This document shows, one piece after another, positions 40,742-50,140 of a stretch of 64,000 nucleotides of DNA. A program made the position numbers and the translations under genes. The stretch lies in the NCBI RefSeq assembly GCF_018323885.1, contig NZ_AP024585.1, forward strand, positions 3,596,001 through 3,660,000, read 5' to 3'. How positions within the stretch are numbered: position 1 is the stretch's first letter; the number at the start of each line of letters is the position of its first letter. The notes under the pieces were generated by a model that worked only from the letters and a program-made list of their open reading frames with translations, made no database searches and was not told the origin of the DNA. This stretch comes from Citrobacter amalonaticus (GTDB lineage: Bacteria; Pseudomonadota; Gammaproteobacteria; Enterobacterales; Enterobacteriaceae).

Positions 40742-40872
40742 TTATGCCGGATGGCGGCGTCGCCTTATCCAGCCTACACAATCGGTTGAACCGTTGGTCG
40801 AATAAGGCGTTTTCGCCGTTATTCAACTCACACAAACTGTTCGAACCGTAGGCCGGATAAGGCGTTTTTTGT
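40742..40872. repeat. BIME: three REP-like units between hypE and fhlA
   Basis: ATGCCGGATGGCGGCGTCGCCTTATCCAG (40744 on), a degenerate GAATAAGGCGTTTTCGCCGTTATTC stem (about 40800-40824) and TAGGCCGGATAAGGCG (about 40850-40865) lie in tandem in the gap. The centre is related to REP but differs in the stem ends. No gene is seen in the 225-base gap. Confidence 0.75.
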
Positions 40873-40958
40873 CGACACCCAGCGGAAGTCGAGTGTCTAT
40901 ACCTATAATTTAATTTCTTTTTTTGCACCGCGCAGCGGTACTTTCCTGGAAAAGCAAT

Positions 40959-43037
40959 ATGTCGTATACACCGATGAGCGATCTCGGGCAGCAAGGATTG
41001 TTCGACATCACTCGCACATTGTTACAGCAGCCCGACCTGCAATCGCTAAGCGAGGCGCTTTCGCAACTGGTAAAGCGCTCGGCGCTTGCCGACAGCGCGG
41101 CGATTGTGTTGTGGCAAGCGCAGACACAGCGGGCGTCCTGGTACGCCACGCGCGATAACGGCAAACCCGTCATCTACGAAGATGAAACCGTGCTGGCCCA
41201 CGGCCCGATCCGCCGTATTCTCTCTCGCCCCGATGCCCTGCACTGCAATTATCACGAGTTTTCAGAAACCTGGCCGCAACTGGCTGCTGGCGGCCTTTAC
41301 CCGCCATTCGGCCACTACTGCCTGCTGCCGCTGGCGGCGGATGGCCGCATTTTTGGCGGCTGCGAATTTATCCGCAACGACGATCGCCCCTGGAGCGAAA
41401 AAGAGTACGAGCGTCTGCAAACCTTCACCCAGATTGTCGGCGTGGTGGCAGAGCAAATTCAGTGCAGGGTCACGAACAACGTCGATTACGATCTCTTGTG
41501 CCGCGAACGCGACAACTTTCGTATTCTGGTCGCCATCACTAACGCCGTACTCTCCCGGCTCGACATGGATGAGCTGGTAAGTGAAGTCGCCAAAGAGATC
41601 CATCACTATTTCAACATCGACGACATCAGCATTGTCCTGCGTAGCCACCGTAAAAATAAGCTCAGCATTTACTCCACTCACTACCTCGATGAAAATCATC
41701 CCGCACACGAACAAAGCGAAGTCGATGAAGCTGGCACTCTGACGGAACGGGTGTTTAAAAGCAAAGAGATGCTGCTGATAAACCTGAACGAACGGGACGC
41801 GCTGGCCCCCTATGAACGCATGCTGTTCGATACGTGGGGCAACCAGATTCAGACGCTGTGCCTGCTACCGCTGATGTCGGGCAACACCATGCTCGGCGTA
41901 CTCAAGCTGGCGCAGTGTGAAGAAAAAGTGTTTACCACCGCCAACCTGAACCTGCTGCGCCAGATTGCCGGGCGCGTCGCCATCGCCGTGGACAACGCCC
42001 TCGCCTATCAGGAAATCCATCGGCTGAAAGAGCGGCTGGTGGATGAAAACCTGGCGCTTACCGAACAGCTCAACAATGTCGACAGCGAGTTTGGTGAAAT
42101 CATCGGGCGCAGCGATGCGATGTACAGCGTGCTCAAGCAGGTCGAGATGGTGGCCCAGAGCGACAGCACTGTGCTGATCCTCGGTGAAACCGGCACCGGG
42201 AAAGAGCTGATTGCCCGCGCAATCCACAATCTGAGTGGGCGTAACGCACGCCGGATGGTGAAGATGAACTGCGCCGCCATGCCCGCTGGCCTGCTGGAAA
42301 GTGACCTGTTCGGTCACGAACGCGGCGCCTTCACCGGTGCCAGTGCGCAGCGCATTGGCCGCTTTGAGCTGGCGGATAAAAGTTCTTTGTTCCTGGATGA
42401 AGTGGGCGACATGCCGCTGGAATTACAGCCTAAGCTTTTGCGCGTCTTACAGGAACAGGAATTTGAGCGTCTGGGCAGCAATAAGCTGATCCAGACCGAC
42501 GTGCGTCTGATCGCCGCCACCAACCGTGACCTGAAAAAAATGGTCGAGGATCGCGAGTTTCGTAGCGATCTCTACTACCGCCTCAACGTTTTTCCGATCC
42601 GACTTCCGCCGCTGCGCGAACGCCCGGAAGATATCCCCCTGCTGGTGAAAGCATTCACCTTTAAAATCGCTCGCCGCCTGGGGCGTAACATCGACAGTAT
42701 CCCAGCGGAAACCCTGCGCATCCTCAGCAATATGGAATGGCCGGGTAATGTGCGCGAACTGGAGAACGTGGTGGAGCGCGCCGTTCTGCTGACGCGAGGA
42801 AGCGTGCTGCAACTCTCGCTGCCGGATATCGGCATGCTCTCACCTGGTGAACCACCCGTCGCGACCGAAGTCGCCCAGGAAGGGGAAGACGAGTATCAGC
42901 TCATCCTGCGGGTGCTGAAAGAGACCAATGGTGTGGTTGCAGGCCCGAAAGGCGCAGCTCAGCGGCTGGGTCTTAAGCGTACCACGCTGCTTTCACGCAT
43001 GAAGCGTTTAGGTATTGATAAAGACGCGCTGGTTTGA
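40959..43037 (+). CDS. fhlA: Formate hydrogenlyase activator FhlA
   Basis: FhlA activates sigma-54 promoters of the formate regulon (hyc, hyp, hydN-hypF, fdhF) on binding formate. Of the 692 residues, the first 380 or so form the sensor part with GAF-like domains, followed by the AAA+ core [21 protein letters not shown] and LFLDEVGDMP, and a C-terminal Fis-type helix-turn-helix (GAAQRLGLKRTTLLSRMKRLG). The ATG at 40959 matches the E. coli start. Confidence 0.97.
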   Translation: MSYTPMSDLGQQGLFDITRTLLQQPDLQSLSEALSQLVKRSALADSAAIVLWQAQTQRASWYATRDNGKPVIYEDETVLAHGPIRRILSRPDALHCNYHEFSETWPQLAAGGLYPPFGHYCLLPLAADGRIFGGCEFIRNDDRPWSEKEYERLQTFTQIVGVVAEQIQCRVTNNVDYDLLCRERDNFRILVAITNAVLSRLDMDELVSEVAKEIHHYFNIDDISIVLRSHRKNKLSIYSTHYLDENHPAHEQSEVDEAGTLTERVFKSKEMLLINLNERDALAPYERMLFDTWGNQIQTLCLLPLMSGNTMLGVLKLAQCEEKVFTTANLNLLRQIAGRVAIAVDNALAYQEIHRLKERLVDENLALTEQLNNVDSEFGEIIGRSDAMYSVLKQVEMVAQSDSTVLILGETGTGKELIARAIHNLSGRNARRMVKMNCAAMPAGLLESDLFGHERGAFTGASAQRIGRFELADKSSLFLDEVGDMPLELQPKLLRVLQEQEFERLGSNKLIQTDVRLIAATNRDLKKMVEDREFRSDLYYRLNVFPIRLPPLRERPEDIPLLVKAFTFKIARRLGRNIDSIPAETLRILSNMEWPGNVRELENVVERAVLLTRGSVLQLSLPDIGMLSPGEPPVATEVAQEGEDEYQLILRVLKETNGVVAGPKGAAQRLGLKRTTLLSRMKRLGIDKDALV

Positions 43038-43067
43038 GGCACGCGTTGCTGGATGTCGGGTGGGCAA

Positions 43068-43109
43068 TTATCCGTAGGCCGGATTAAGGCGAAGCCGCCA
43101 TCCGGCATT
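43068..43109. repeat. REP element between fhlA and ygbA
   Basis: CGTAGGCCGGATTAAGGCGAAGCCGCCATCCGGCATTT is a typical REP stem-loop placed between the convergent ends of fhlA and ygbA. Confidence 0.8.
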
Positions 43110-43114
43110 TCGCT

Positions 43115-43459
43115 TCACTTCTTACGCGAGTATTTTTCCGGCAGTTCCGGCACGGGACGTTTATCGTCGATGAGATGACGAACGGTCAGGATGGGATGAC
43201 GCCAGAGCATTCTCGGCCCCGCCCAGCGCATAATCTGCTTCATCTCTTCACGCTTCGCTGGCTGATAACAGTGTACGGGACACTGTTTACAGGCCGGTTT
43301 ATCCTCGCCAAAGACGCACTTATCCAGACGTTTTTGCGCATAGGCAAACAGCGCGTCGTAGTGTTCCGGCTCATCAGATGCCTGCGGACACTGGCTCTCG
43401 TACAGCGCGATCATTTTTTTAATCGTCAGTTTTTCGCGAGCAATGCGCTTGCCGGACAT
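43115..43459 (-). CDS. ygbA: Nitrosative stress protein YgbA
   Basis: A 114-residue protein of unknown activity that in enterobacteria belongs to the NsrR regulon (induced by NO/nitrite). It has a cysteine group, CVFGEDKPACKQCPVHCY near residue 48, suggesting a metal or iron-sulfur site, in a very basic, helical protein. A near-consensus NsrR operator lies just upstream. It converges on fhlA and is divergent from sitA. Confidence 0.9.
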   Translation of the reverse strand: MSGKRIAREKLTIKKMIALYESQCPQASDEPEHYDALFAYAQKRLDKCVFGEDKPACKQCPVHCYQPAKREEMKQIMRWAGPRMLWRHPILTVRHLIDDKRPVPELPEKYSRKK

Positions 43460-43479
43460 GATGCGCCCTCCACTACATT

Positions 43480-43502
43480 AAGGTGTATTTATTCTACAAC
43501 TT
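43480..43502. promoter_or_regulatory. Candidate NsrR operator of ygbA
   Basis: An imperfect 23-base palindrome with outer arms AAGGTGTA and TACAACTT resembles the 11-1-11 NsrR consensus (AAGATGCA/TGCATCTT type). It lies 21 bases before the ygbA start on the minus strand. Confidence 0.65.
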
Positions 43503-43554
43503 AAATTCTCGCAACACTATCATCCAAAGGTGACACTCCCCCGCCCACACCTCA

Positions 43555-43573
43555 AATAAGAATTATTTTCATT
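43555..43573. promoter_or_regulatory. Candidate Fur box of sitA
   Basis: AATAAGAATTATTTTCATT resembles the 19-base Fur consensus (GATAATGATAATCATTATC) with several mismatches. It lies 90 bases before sitA, where Salmonella sitA is Fur-controlled. Confidence 0.5.
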
Positions 43574-43606
43574 TAATACTATCTTTATACATGCCTTGTG
43601 CTATAT

Positions 43607-43626
43607 AACATAGCAAAGGCTATATT
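43607..43626. promoter_or_regulatory. MntR operator of sitABCD
   Basis: AACATAGCAAAGGCTATATT matches the MntR palindrome (AACATAGCNAAGGCTATGTT type) at nearly every position, 37 bases before the sitA start. Confidence 0.85.
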
Positions 43627-43662
43627 CGATGAATAATTAACCACTTTTTTATAAGGGATACT

Positions 43663-44580
43663 ATGTCGCACCTCTCCCGTCTGACCTCTTCTCTGCTGGC
43701 GGCTGTACTGGCCATCTGCATGCTGTCACCGGCTTATGCCAAAGAGAAGCTCAATGTCGTTACCACCTTCACGATCATTGCGGACATGGCGCAAAACGTG
43801 GCGGGTGAGGCGGCCAACGTCAGTTCGATCACCAAACCCGGCGCGGAAATTCATGAGTATCAACCCACTCCGGGCGACATTAAGCGAGCGCAGGGGGCGC
43901 AATTGATCCTCTCTAACGGTCTGAATCTGGAGCTGTGGTTTGCCCGCTTCTACCAGAATTTGTCGGGTGTGCCGGAAGTGACGGTGTCTGACGGGGTGAA
44001 ACCCATGGGCATCAGCGAAGGACCGTATAACGGGAAACCCAACCCTCACGCCTGGATGTCGGCGGAAAACGCGATGATCTACGTCGACAATATTCGCGAC
44101 GCGCTGACGAAATACGATCCGGATAACGCCGCGATTTACCAGAAAAATGCCGAACGTTATAAAGCGCAAATTCACCAGACGCTGGCCCCTCTCCATGCCG
44201 CGCTGGCAAAAATCCCTGCCGATAAACGCTGGCTGGTCACCAGCGAAGGAGCGTTCTCTTATCTTGCCCGCGATAACGATCTGCAAGAGCTGTATCTCTG
44301 GCCGATCAATGCCGATCAGCAGGGAACGCCCAAACAGGTACGTAAAGTGATCGATGCGATCAGAGCGCATCAGATCCCCACCGTATTCAGCGAAAGCACC
44401 GTATCAGATAAACCGGCCCGTCAGGTCGCGCGGGAATCCGGCGCACATTACGGCGGCGTGCTGTACGTCGATTCCCTGAGCGCCGCCGATGGCCCCGTTC
44501 CCACCTATCTCGATCTGCTACGCGTCACCACCGAGACCATCGTCAGTGGTATCAATGACGGTTTGAGGAGTCAGAAATGA
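43663..44580 (+). CDS. sitA: Mn/Fe ABC transporter substrate-binding protein SitA
   Basis: SitA is the periplasmic receptor of the SitABCD manganese/ferrous iron importer. The 305 residues open with a Sec signal peptide (cleavage likely after SPAYA). Metal ligands of the cluster A-I family are visible: His in [13 protein letters not shown], His in NPHAWMS, Glu in [10 protein letters not shown] and Asp in LYVDSLS. It overlaps sitB by four bases. Confidence 0.96.
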   Translation: MSHLSRLTSSLLAAVLAICMLSPAYAKEKLNVVTTFTIIADMAQNVAGEAANVSSITKPGAEIHEYQPTPGDIKRAQGAQLILSNGLNLELWFARFYQNLSGVPEVTVSDGVKPMGISEGPYNGKPNPHAWMSAENAMIYVDNIRDALTKYDPDNAAIYQKNAERYKAQIHQTLAPLHAALAKIPADKRWLVTSEGAFSYLARDNDLQELYLWPINADQQGTPKQVRKVIDAIRAHQIPTVFSESTVSDKPARQVARESGAHYGGVLYVDSLSAADGPVPTYLDLLRVTTETIVSGINDGLRSQK

Positions 44581-45398
44581 GTCAATCTGCGATTACCGTG
44601 AATCAGGTGACGGTGACGTATCGCAATGGTCATACCGCACTACGCGATGCCACCTTTCAGGTACCGGGCGGTTCGATTGCCGCGCTGGTAGGAGTCAACG
44701 GGTCGGGAAAATCAACGTTGTTCAAAGCACTGATGGGTTTTGTCCGCCTGGCCGACGGCGACATTTCCATCCTGCAACAGCCGGTGAATCACGCGCTGAA
44801 GCAGAATCTGATTGCCTACGTCCCACAGTCCGAAGAGGTTGACTGGTCATTTCCGGTGCTGGTGGAAGACGTCGTGATGATGGGCCGCTACGGACATATG
44901 GGCTGGCTACGTCGTCCGAAGGCTCAGGATCATGCCAGTGTTGACGCTGCGCTGGCGCGGGTGGATATGCTGGAATACCGCCACCGGCAGATTGGCGAGC
45001 TTTCTGGCGGGCAGAAAAAACGCGTCTTCCTCGCCAGGGCCATTGCCCAGGATGGCCAGGTCATTCTGCTGGATGAGCCTTTTACCGGCGTCGATGTCAA
45101 AACCGAAGCGCGCATTATTGCGCTGCTACGCGAGTTGCGCGATGAGGGGCGCACGATGCTGGTCTCCACCCACAATCTCGGGTCAGTCACCGAATTCTGT
45201 GATTATACGGTGATGATCAAAGGCACCGTGCTGGCGAGCGGCCCGACCGAAACCACTTTTACCGCCGACAACCTTGAACTGGCGTTCAGCGGCGTCCTGC
45301 GTCACGTCGCGCTCAGCGGCGGCGAAGAACACATCATTACCGACGACGAACGCCCGTTTATCTCCCGACGAGCGGCAGGCTGCGGAGAGTCATCATGA
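44577..45398 (+). CDS. sitB: Mn/Fe ABC transporter ATPase SitB
   Basis: The cytoplasmic ATPase of the SitABCD importer, 273 residues. Walker A is [10 protein letters not shown], the Q-loop lies in [11 protein letters not shown], the signature is [14 protein letters not shown] and Walker B is VILLDEP. It overlaps both neighbours by four bases. Confidence 0.96.
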   Translation: MSQSAITVNQVTVTYRNGHTALRDATFQVPGGSIAALVGVNGSGKSTLFKALMGFVRLADGDISILQQPVNHALKQNLIAYVPQSEEVDWSFPVLVEDVVMMGRYGHMGWLRRPKAQDHASVDAALARVDMLEYRHRQIGELSGGQKKRVFLARAIAQDGQVILLDEPFTGVDVKTEARIIALLRELRDEGRTMLVSTHNLGSVTEFCDYTVMIKGTVLASGPTETTFTADNLELAFSGVLRHVALSGGEEHIITDDERPFISRRAAGCGESS

Positions 45399-46252
45399 AC
45401 TGGCTGACAGAACCCTTTGGTTATCAGTACATGCTCAACGCGATGTGGGTATCGGCGATGGTTGGCGGACTGTGCGCCTTTCTCTCCTGCTATTTAATGC
45501 TTAAAGGCTGGTCGTTGATTGGCGATGCGCTGTCGCACTCCATCGTGCCAGGCGTTGCCGGTGCCTACATGCTCGGCTTGCCCTTCTCTCTCGGTGCCTT
45601 TCTCTCCGGTGGCCTGGCAGCAGGCAGTATGCTTTTTCTGAACCAGCGCTCACGGCTTAAAGAAGATGCCATTATTGGCCTGATCTTCTCGTCATTCTTT
45701 GGCATCGGGCTGTTTATGGTGTCGCTCAACCCGATGTCGGTGAATATTCAGACCATCATTCTCGGCAACGTACTGGCCATCGCGCCGGAAGACATTGTGC
45801 AACTGGCGATTATCGGCACGGTTTCCCTGCTCATCCTGCTGCTGAAGTGGAAGGATCTGATGGTCACTTTTTTCGATGAAAACCACGCCCGCTCCATTGG
45901 CCTGCACCCGGCCCGTCTGAAGCTGCTGTTTTTCACTCTGTTATCGGTGTCCACCGTCGCCGCGCTGCAAACCGTGGGGGCATTTCTGGTGATCTGCCTG
46001 GTCGTGACGCCCGGTGCCACCGCCTGGCTGCTGACTGACCGCTTTCCACGCCTTCTTATGATCGCCGTTGCGATCGGCAGTGTGACCAGTTTTTTCGGCG
46101 CCTGGCTCAGCTACTGGCTGGACGGGGCGACCGGCGGGATCATTGTGGTGCTACAAACCGTATTATTCCTGCTGGCGTTCGTTTTTGCCCCCAAACACGG
46201 CCTGCTGGCAAACCGCCGTCGCGCACGACGTAAGGAGTCATCATGTTTCTGA
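45395..46252 (+). CDS. sitC: Mn/Fe ABC transporter permease SitC
   Basis: A membrane permease of the ABC-3 family, 285 residues with about eight to nine spans and the family segment [26 protein letters not shown]. It is paralogous to SitD, and the two form a heterodimeric channel. Confidence 0.95.
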   Translation: MNWLTEPFGYQYMLNAMWVSAMVGGLCAFLSCYLMLKGWSLIGDALSHSIVPGVAGAYMLGLPFSLGAFLSGGLAAGSMLFLNQRSRLKEDAIIGLIFSSFFGIGLFMVSLNPMSVNIQTIILGNVLAIAPEDIVQLAIIGTVSLLILLLKWKDLMVTFFDENHARSIGLHPARLKLLFFTLLSVSTVAALQTVGAFLVICLVVTPGATAWLLTDRFPRLLMIAVAIGSVTSFFGAWLSYWLDGATGGIIVVLQTVLFLLAFVFAPKHGLLANRRRARRKESSCF

Positions 46253-47091
46253 GCACTCTGCTGGAACCCTTTCAGTTCGACTTTATGGTCAACGCGCTGG
46301 CCGTCTCCGCTCTTGTGGCGATTCCCTGTGCGTTACTGTCGGTATTTCTGGTGCTCAAAGGCTGGGCGCTCATGGGCGATGCCATGAGTCATGCGGTTTT
46401 TCCGGGAATTGTGCTGGCTTATATCGTCGGTATTCCACTGGCTATTGGCGCGTTTATTGCGGGCCTATTCTGCGCAGTCGCGACCGGATATCTTGATGAC
46501 AACAGCCGCATCAAACGCGACACCATCATGGGGATCGTCTTCTCCGGGATGTTTGGCGCCGGACTGGTACTCTATGTCTCTATCCAGTCAGAGGTTCACC
46601 TCGATCATATTCTGTTCGGCGACATGCTAGGGATTTCGCTGAGCGATATTGGGCAAACGGCCTTCATTGTACTGGGTATCGCCCTGATCATTGCATTCAA
46701 GTGGAAAGATTTGCTGCTGCACGCCTTCGATCCGCATCAGGCGAAAGCCTGCGGCCTTAACACGACTTTGCTGCATTACGGACTGCTGTGCATGATTGCG
46801 CTGACCATTGTGGCGACGCTGAAATCGGTGGGGATCATTTTGTCAATCTCCCTGCTGATCGCCCCAGGCGCGATTGCCATTTTACTCACCCGCCGGTTTG
46901 CTCATGCGCTGTTGCTGGCAACGGGTCTGTCGGTGGTTACCTCATTTTTAGGTGTGTATCTGTCATTCTTCCTCGACAGCGCACCCGCTCCCACGATCGT
47001 CGTGCTGTTCACCATTCTCTTTATCGCGGCGTTTGTTTTTGCCGCATTACGCGACCGACATTCGGAATTGCGACAACAACAATCGGTGTAA
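46243..47091 (+). CDS. sitD: Mn/Fe ABC transporter permease SitD
   Basis: The second ABC-3 permease, 282 residues, with the parallel segment LKGWALMGDAMSHAVFPGIVLAYIVG. The start overlaps sitC by ten bases. It ends the operon, and mutS follows in the same direction after 147 bases. Confidence 0.95.
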   Translation: MFLSTLLEPFQFDFMVNALAVSALVAIPCALLSVFLVLKGWALMGDAMSHAVFPGIVLAYIVGIPLAIGAFIAGLFCAVATGYLDDNSRIKRDTIMGIVFSGMFGAGLVLYVSIQSEVHLDHILFGDMLGISLSDIGQTAFIVLGIALIIAFKWKDLLLHAFDPHQAKACGLNTTLLHYGLLCMIALTIVATLKSVGIILSISLLIAPGAIAILLTRRFAHALLLATGLSVVTSFLGVYLSFFLDSAPAPTIVVLFTILFIAAFVFAALRDRHSELRQQQSV

Positions 47092-47108
47092 AATTCTGAA
47101 ACGGAAGA

Positions 47109-47131
47109 AGGATCGAGAAGTCGGCGATCCT
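47109..47131 (+). terminator. Candidate sit operon terminator
   Basis: AGGATCG and CGATCCT form a seven-base stem 17 bases past the sitD stop, followed by GACTTTCCC. The T-run is weak, so some readthrough toward mutS is possible. Confidence 0.4.
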
Positions 47132-47238
47132 GACTTTCCCTGAAATGCGTATCTCCGCTATCATGTGTCCCTTATGTGATAACAACGAAAACTAAAAGTA
47201 TCGCAACCCATTTACATTCAGGGACTGGACACAACTCC

Positions 47239-49800
47239 ATGAGTACAATCGATAATCTCGACGCCCACACCCCCATGATGCAGCAGTATCTCAAGCTGAA
47301 GGCCCAACACCCGGAGATTCTGCTTTTCTATCGCATGGGCGACTTTTACGAACTCTTTTACGACGATGCAAAACGGGCGTCGCAGTTGCTCGACATTTCG
47401 CTGACGAAGCGCGGTGCGTCTGCGGGCGAGCCCATCCCGATGGCGGGTATTCCCCATCATGCGGTCGAAAACTACCTCGCCAAGCTGGTCAATCAGGGTG
47501 AATCCGTCGCCATTTGCGAGCAAATTGGCGACCCGGCCACCAGTAAAGGGCCGGTTGAGCGTAAAGTCGTGCGTATTGTCACGCCGGGCACCATCAGTGA
47601 TGAAGCCCTGCTACAGGAGCGCCAGGACAATTTGCTCGCCGCCATCTGGCAGGACAGTAAAGGCTACGGTTATGCCACGCTGGACATCAGCTCCGGGCGT
47701 TTTCGTCTGAGCGAACCCGCCGATCGCGAAACAATGGCCGCCGAACTGCAACGGACCAACCCGGCGGAACTGCTGTACGCCGAAGATTTCGCGGAGATGG
47801 CTCTGATTGAAGGTCGTCGAGGATTACGTCGTCGCCCGCTGTGGGAATTTGAAATTGATACTGCACGTCAGCAGTTGAATTTGCAGTTTGGTACCCGCGA
47901 TCTAATTGGCTTTGGCGTTGAAAACGCGCCGCGCGGACTTTGCGCCGCTGGCTGCCTGTTGCAGTACGTCAAGGATACCCAGCGCACTTCCCTGCCGCAT
48001 ATTCGCTCTATCACCATGGAGCGGCAGCAGGACAGCATCATCATGGATGCCGCGACGCGCCGCAATCTGGAGATCACCCAGAATCTGGCCGGGGGCATGG
48101 AGAACACGCTGGCCGCCGTGCTCGACTGCACCGTGACGCCGATGGGCAGCCGTATGCTCAAACGCTGGCTGCATATGCCGGTACGTGATACGAAAATCCT
48201 GACAGAACGTCAGCAAACCATTGGTTCATTACAGGATGCAACCAGTGAACTGCAGCCCGTGCTGCGCCAGGTGGGCGATCTGGAACGTATTCTTGCGCGT
48301 CTGGCACTGCGTACCGCGCGTCCGCGCGATCTCGCTCGCATGCGCCACGCTTTCCAGCAACTGCCGGAACTGCGTGCGCAACTGGAATCGGTGGACAGCG
48401 CCCCTGTACAAATGCTGCGCGAGAAAATGGGCGAATTCGCCGAACTGCGGGAACTGCTGGAACGTGCAGTCGTTGACGCTCCCCCGGTTCTCGTTCGTGA
48501 TGGTGGTGTTATTGCGCCGGGCTACAACGAAGAGCTTGATGAGTGGCGCGCCCTGGCAGACGGTGCGACCGACTATCTCGACAGGCTGGAAATCCGTGAG
48601 CGCGAGCGTACCGGGCTGGACACGCTGAAAGTCGGCTTTAACGCGGTGCACGGTTATTACATCCAGATTAGCCGTGGGCAGAGCCACCTCGCACCAATCA
48701 ACTACGTCCGTCGCCAGACGCTGAAAAACGCCGAGCGCTACATCATTCCGGAACTCAAAGAGTACGAAGATAAGGTTCTGACTTCCAAGGGCAAAGCGCT
48801 GGCGCTGGAAAAACAGCTCTATGACGAACTGTTCGACCTGCTGCTACCGCATCTGGCGGATCTACAACAGAGCGCCAGTGCACTGGCGGAACTCGATGTA
48901 CTGGTGAATCTGGCCGAACGCGCGTACACGCTGAACTACACCTGCCCAACCTTCAGCGATAAACCGGGTATTCGTATTACCGAGGGCCGCCATCCGGTGG
49001 TGGAACAGGTCCTGAATGAGCCGTTTATCGCCAACCCGCTCGACCTCTCACCACAGCGCAGAATGCTGATCATTACCGGACCAAACATGGGCGGTAAAAG
49101 TACCTACATGCGCCAGACCGCGCTGATTGCCCTGCTGGCCTATATTGGCAGCTACGTACCGGCGCAGAAGGTGGAAATTGGTCCTGTCGATCGTATCTTT
49201 ACCCGTGTAGGTGCAGCGGACGATCTGGCCTCCGGGCGCTCCACCTTCATGGTAGAGATGACCGAAACGGCCAACATTCTGCACAACGCCACTGAGAACA
49301 GCCTGGTGCTAATGGATGAGATTGGCCGCGGGACATCCACTTACGATGGCCTGTCGCTGGCGTGGGCATGTGCGGAAAATCTGGCGAATAAGATCAAAGC
49401 GCTGACGCTGTTCGCGACGCACTACTTCGAGCTGACACAGTTGCCGGAAAAAATGGAAGGCGTTGCCAACGTCCATCTCGACGCGTTAGAGCACGGCGAT
49501 ACCATTGCCTTTATGCATAGCGTGCAGGACGGTGCGGCCAGTAAGAGCTACGGCCTGGCGGTCGCAGCGCTGGCGGGCGTTCCGAAAGAGGTGATCAAAC
49601 GTGCGCGACAGAAACTGCGCGAACTGGAGAGCATTTCACCCAACGCGGCGGCAACACAGGTGGATGGCACCCAGATGTCGCTGCTGTCCGTTCCCGAAGA
49701 GACCTCTCCTGCCGTTGAAGCACTGGAAAATCTCGACCCGGATTCGCTAACGCCCCGTCAGGCGCTGGAGTGGATCTATCGGCTGAAGAGTCTGGTGTAA
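47239..49800 (+). CDS. mutS: DNA mismatch repair protein MutS
   Basis: MutS recognises base mismatches and small loops and recruits MutL. The 853 residues equal the E. coli length. The mismatch-reading GDFYEL motif gives Phe36 and Glu38; the ATPase has Walker [14 protein letters not shown] near residue 614, [16 protein letters not shown] (Walker B and signature) and FATHYFELT. The C-terminal tail ends [14 protein letters not shown] (tetramerisation helix). The ATG at 47239 matches the E. coli start; 21 open codons lie upstream. Confidence 0.98.
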   Translation: MSTIDNLDAHTPMMQQYLKLKAQHPEILLFYRMGDFYELFYDDAKRASQLLDISLTKRGASAGEPIPMAGIPHHAVENYLAKLVNQGESVAICEQIGDPATSKGPVERKVVRIVTPGTISDEALLQERQDNLLAAIWQDSKGYGYATLDISSGRFRLSEPADRETMAAELQRTNPAELLYAEDFAEMALIEGRRGLRRRPLWEFEIDTARQQLNLQFGTRDLIGFGVENAPRGLCAAGCLLQYVKDTQRTSLPHIRSITMERQQDSIIMDAATRRNLEITQNLAGGMENTLAAVLDCTVTPMGSRMLKRWLHMPVRDTKILTERQQTIGSLQDATSELQPVLRQVGDLERILARLALRTARPRDLARMRHAFQQLPELRAQLESVDSAPVQMLREKMGEFAELRELLERAVVDAPPVLVRDGGVIAPGYNEELDEWRALADGATDYLDRLEIRERERTGLDTLKVGFNAVHGYYIQISRGQSHLAPINYVRRQTLKNAERYIIPELKEYEDKVLTSKGKALALEKQLYDELFDLLLPHLADLQQSASALAELDVLVNLAERAYTLNYTCPTFSDKPGIRITEGRHPVVEQVLNEPFIANPLDLSPQRRMLIITGPNMGGKSTYMRQTALIALLAYIGSYVPAQKVEIGPVDRIFTRVGAADDLASGRSTFMVEMTETANILHNATENSLVLMDEIGRGTSTYDGLSLAWACAENLANKIKALTLFATHYFELTQLPEKMEGVANVHLDALEHGDTIAFMHSVQDGAASKSYGLAVAALAGVPKEVIKRARQKLRELESISPNAAATQVDGTQMSLLSVPEETSPAVEALENLDPDSLTPRQALEWIYRLKSLV

Positions 49801-49801
49801 G

Positions 49802-49834
49802 AAAAAGGCCCGATGCCGCTTTGCGTATCGGGCC
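49802..49834 (-). terminator. Terminator between mutS and decarboxylase operon
   Basis: GGCCCGAT and ATCGGGCC form an eight-base stem. Read on the minus strand it is followed by TTTTTC, so it ends the operon running from 52161; on the mutS strand there is no T-run. Confidence 0.75.
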
Positions 49835-49857
49835 ACATATTAACGGTACTTTTCCCA

Positions 49858-49890
49858 GGTCGGATAAGGCCTCAGCCGCCATCCGGCACT
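49858..49890. repeat. REP element
   Basis: GGTCGGATAAGGCCTCAGCCGCCATCCGGCAC has the typical REP stem-loop, immediately before the 3' end of the zinc-ribbon gene. Confidence 0.7.
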
Positions 49891-49893
49891 CCG

Positions 49894-50130
49894 TCAGCGC
49901 TTATCTTCTGTCAGCAGCGGCGGAATAGTGGGTACCATCGGCGCCTCATCGATATCTTTCTGCGTCATACGAAACGCCTGCGGGTAGTGTTCGCGGCTGG
50001 TACGACGTAGCGGCTCCGTATCACGCCAGGTGTACAGGCAATGTTGGCACTGATACACCGTCCAGACGCCTTTCACTGGCGAGGTCGCCATCACTTCAAT
50101 ATGTTCATCAGCACAACGTGGGCAAATCAT
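49894..50130 (-). CDS. ecdD: Hydroxyarylic acid decarboxylase subunit D (zinc ribbon)
   Basis: A 78-residue protein with a CPRC...CQHC zinc ribbon (MICPRCADEH, VYQCQHCLYTW). Small subunits of this kind accompany UbiD-type non-oxidative decarboxylases of hydroxybenzoate or protocatechuate (EcdD, KpdD, VdcD, ShdD). Their role is unclear; they may aid stability or assembly. It is the third gene of the B-C-D operon, ten bases after subunit C. Confidence 0.85.
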   Translation of the reverse strand: MICPRCADEHIEVMATSPVKGVWTVYQCQHCLYTWRDTEPLRRTSREHYPQAFRMTQKDIDEAPMVPTIPPLLTEDKR

Positions 50131-50140
50131 CTGAGGCTCC

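Noticed and set aside
43460..47238. SPI-1 type III secretion genes between fhlA and mutS
   Set aside because: Only ygbA and sitABCD are present; no inv, spa, prg or hil-like frames were found.
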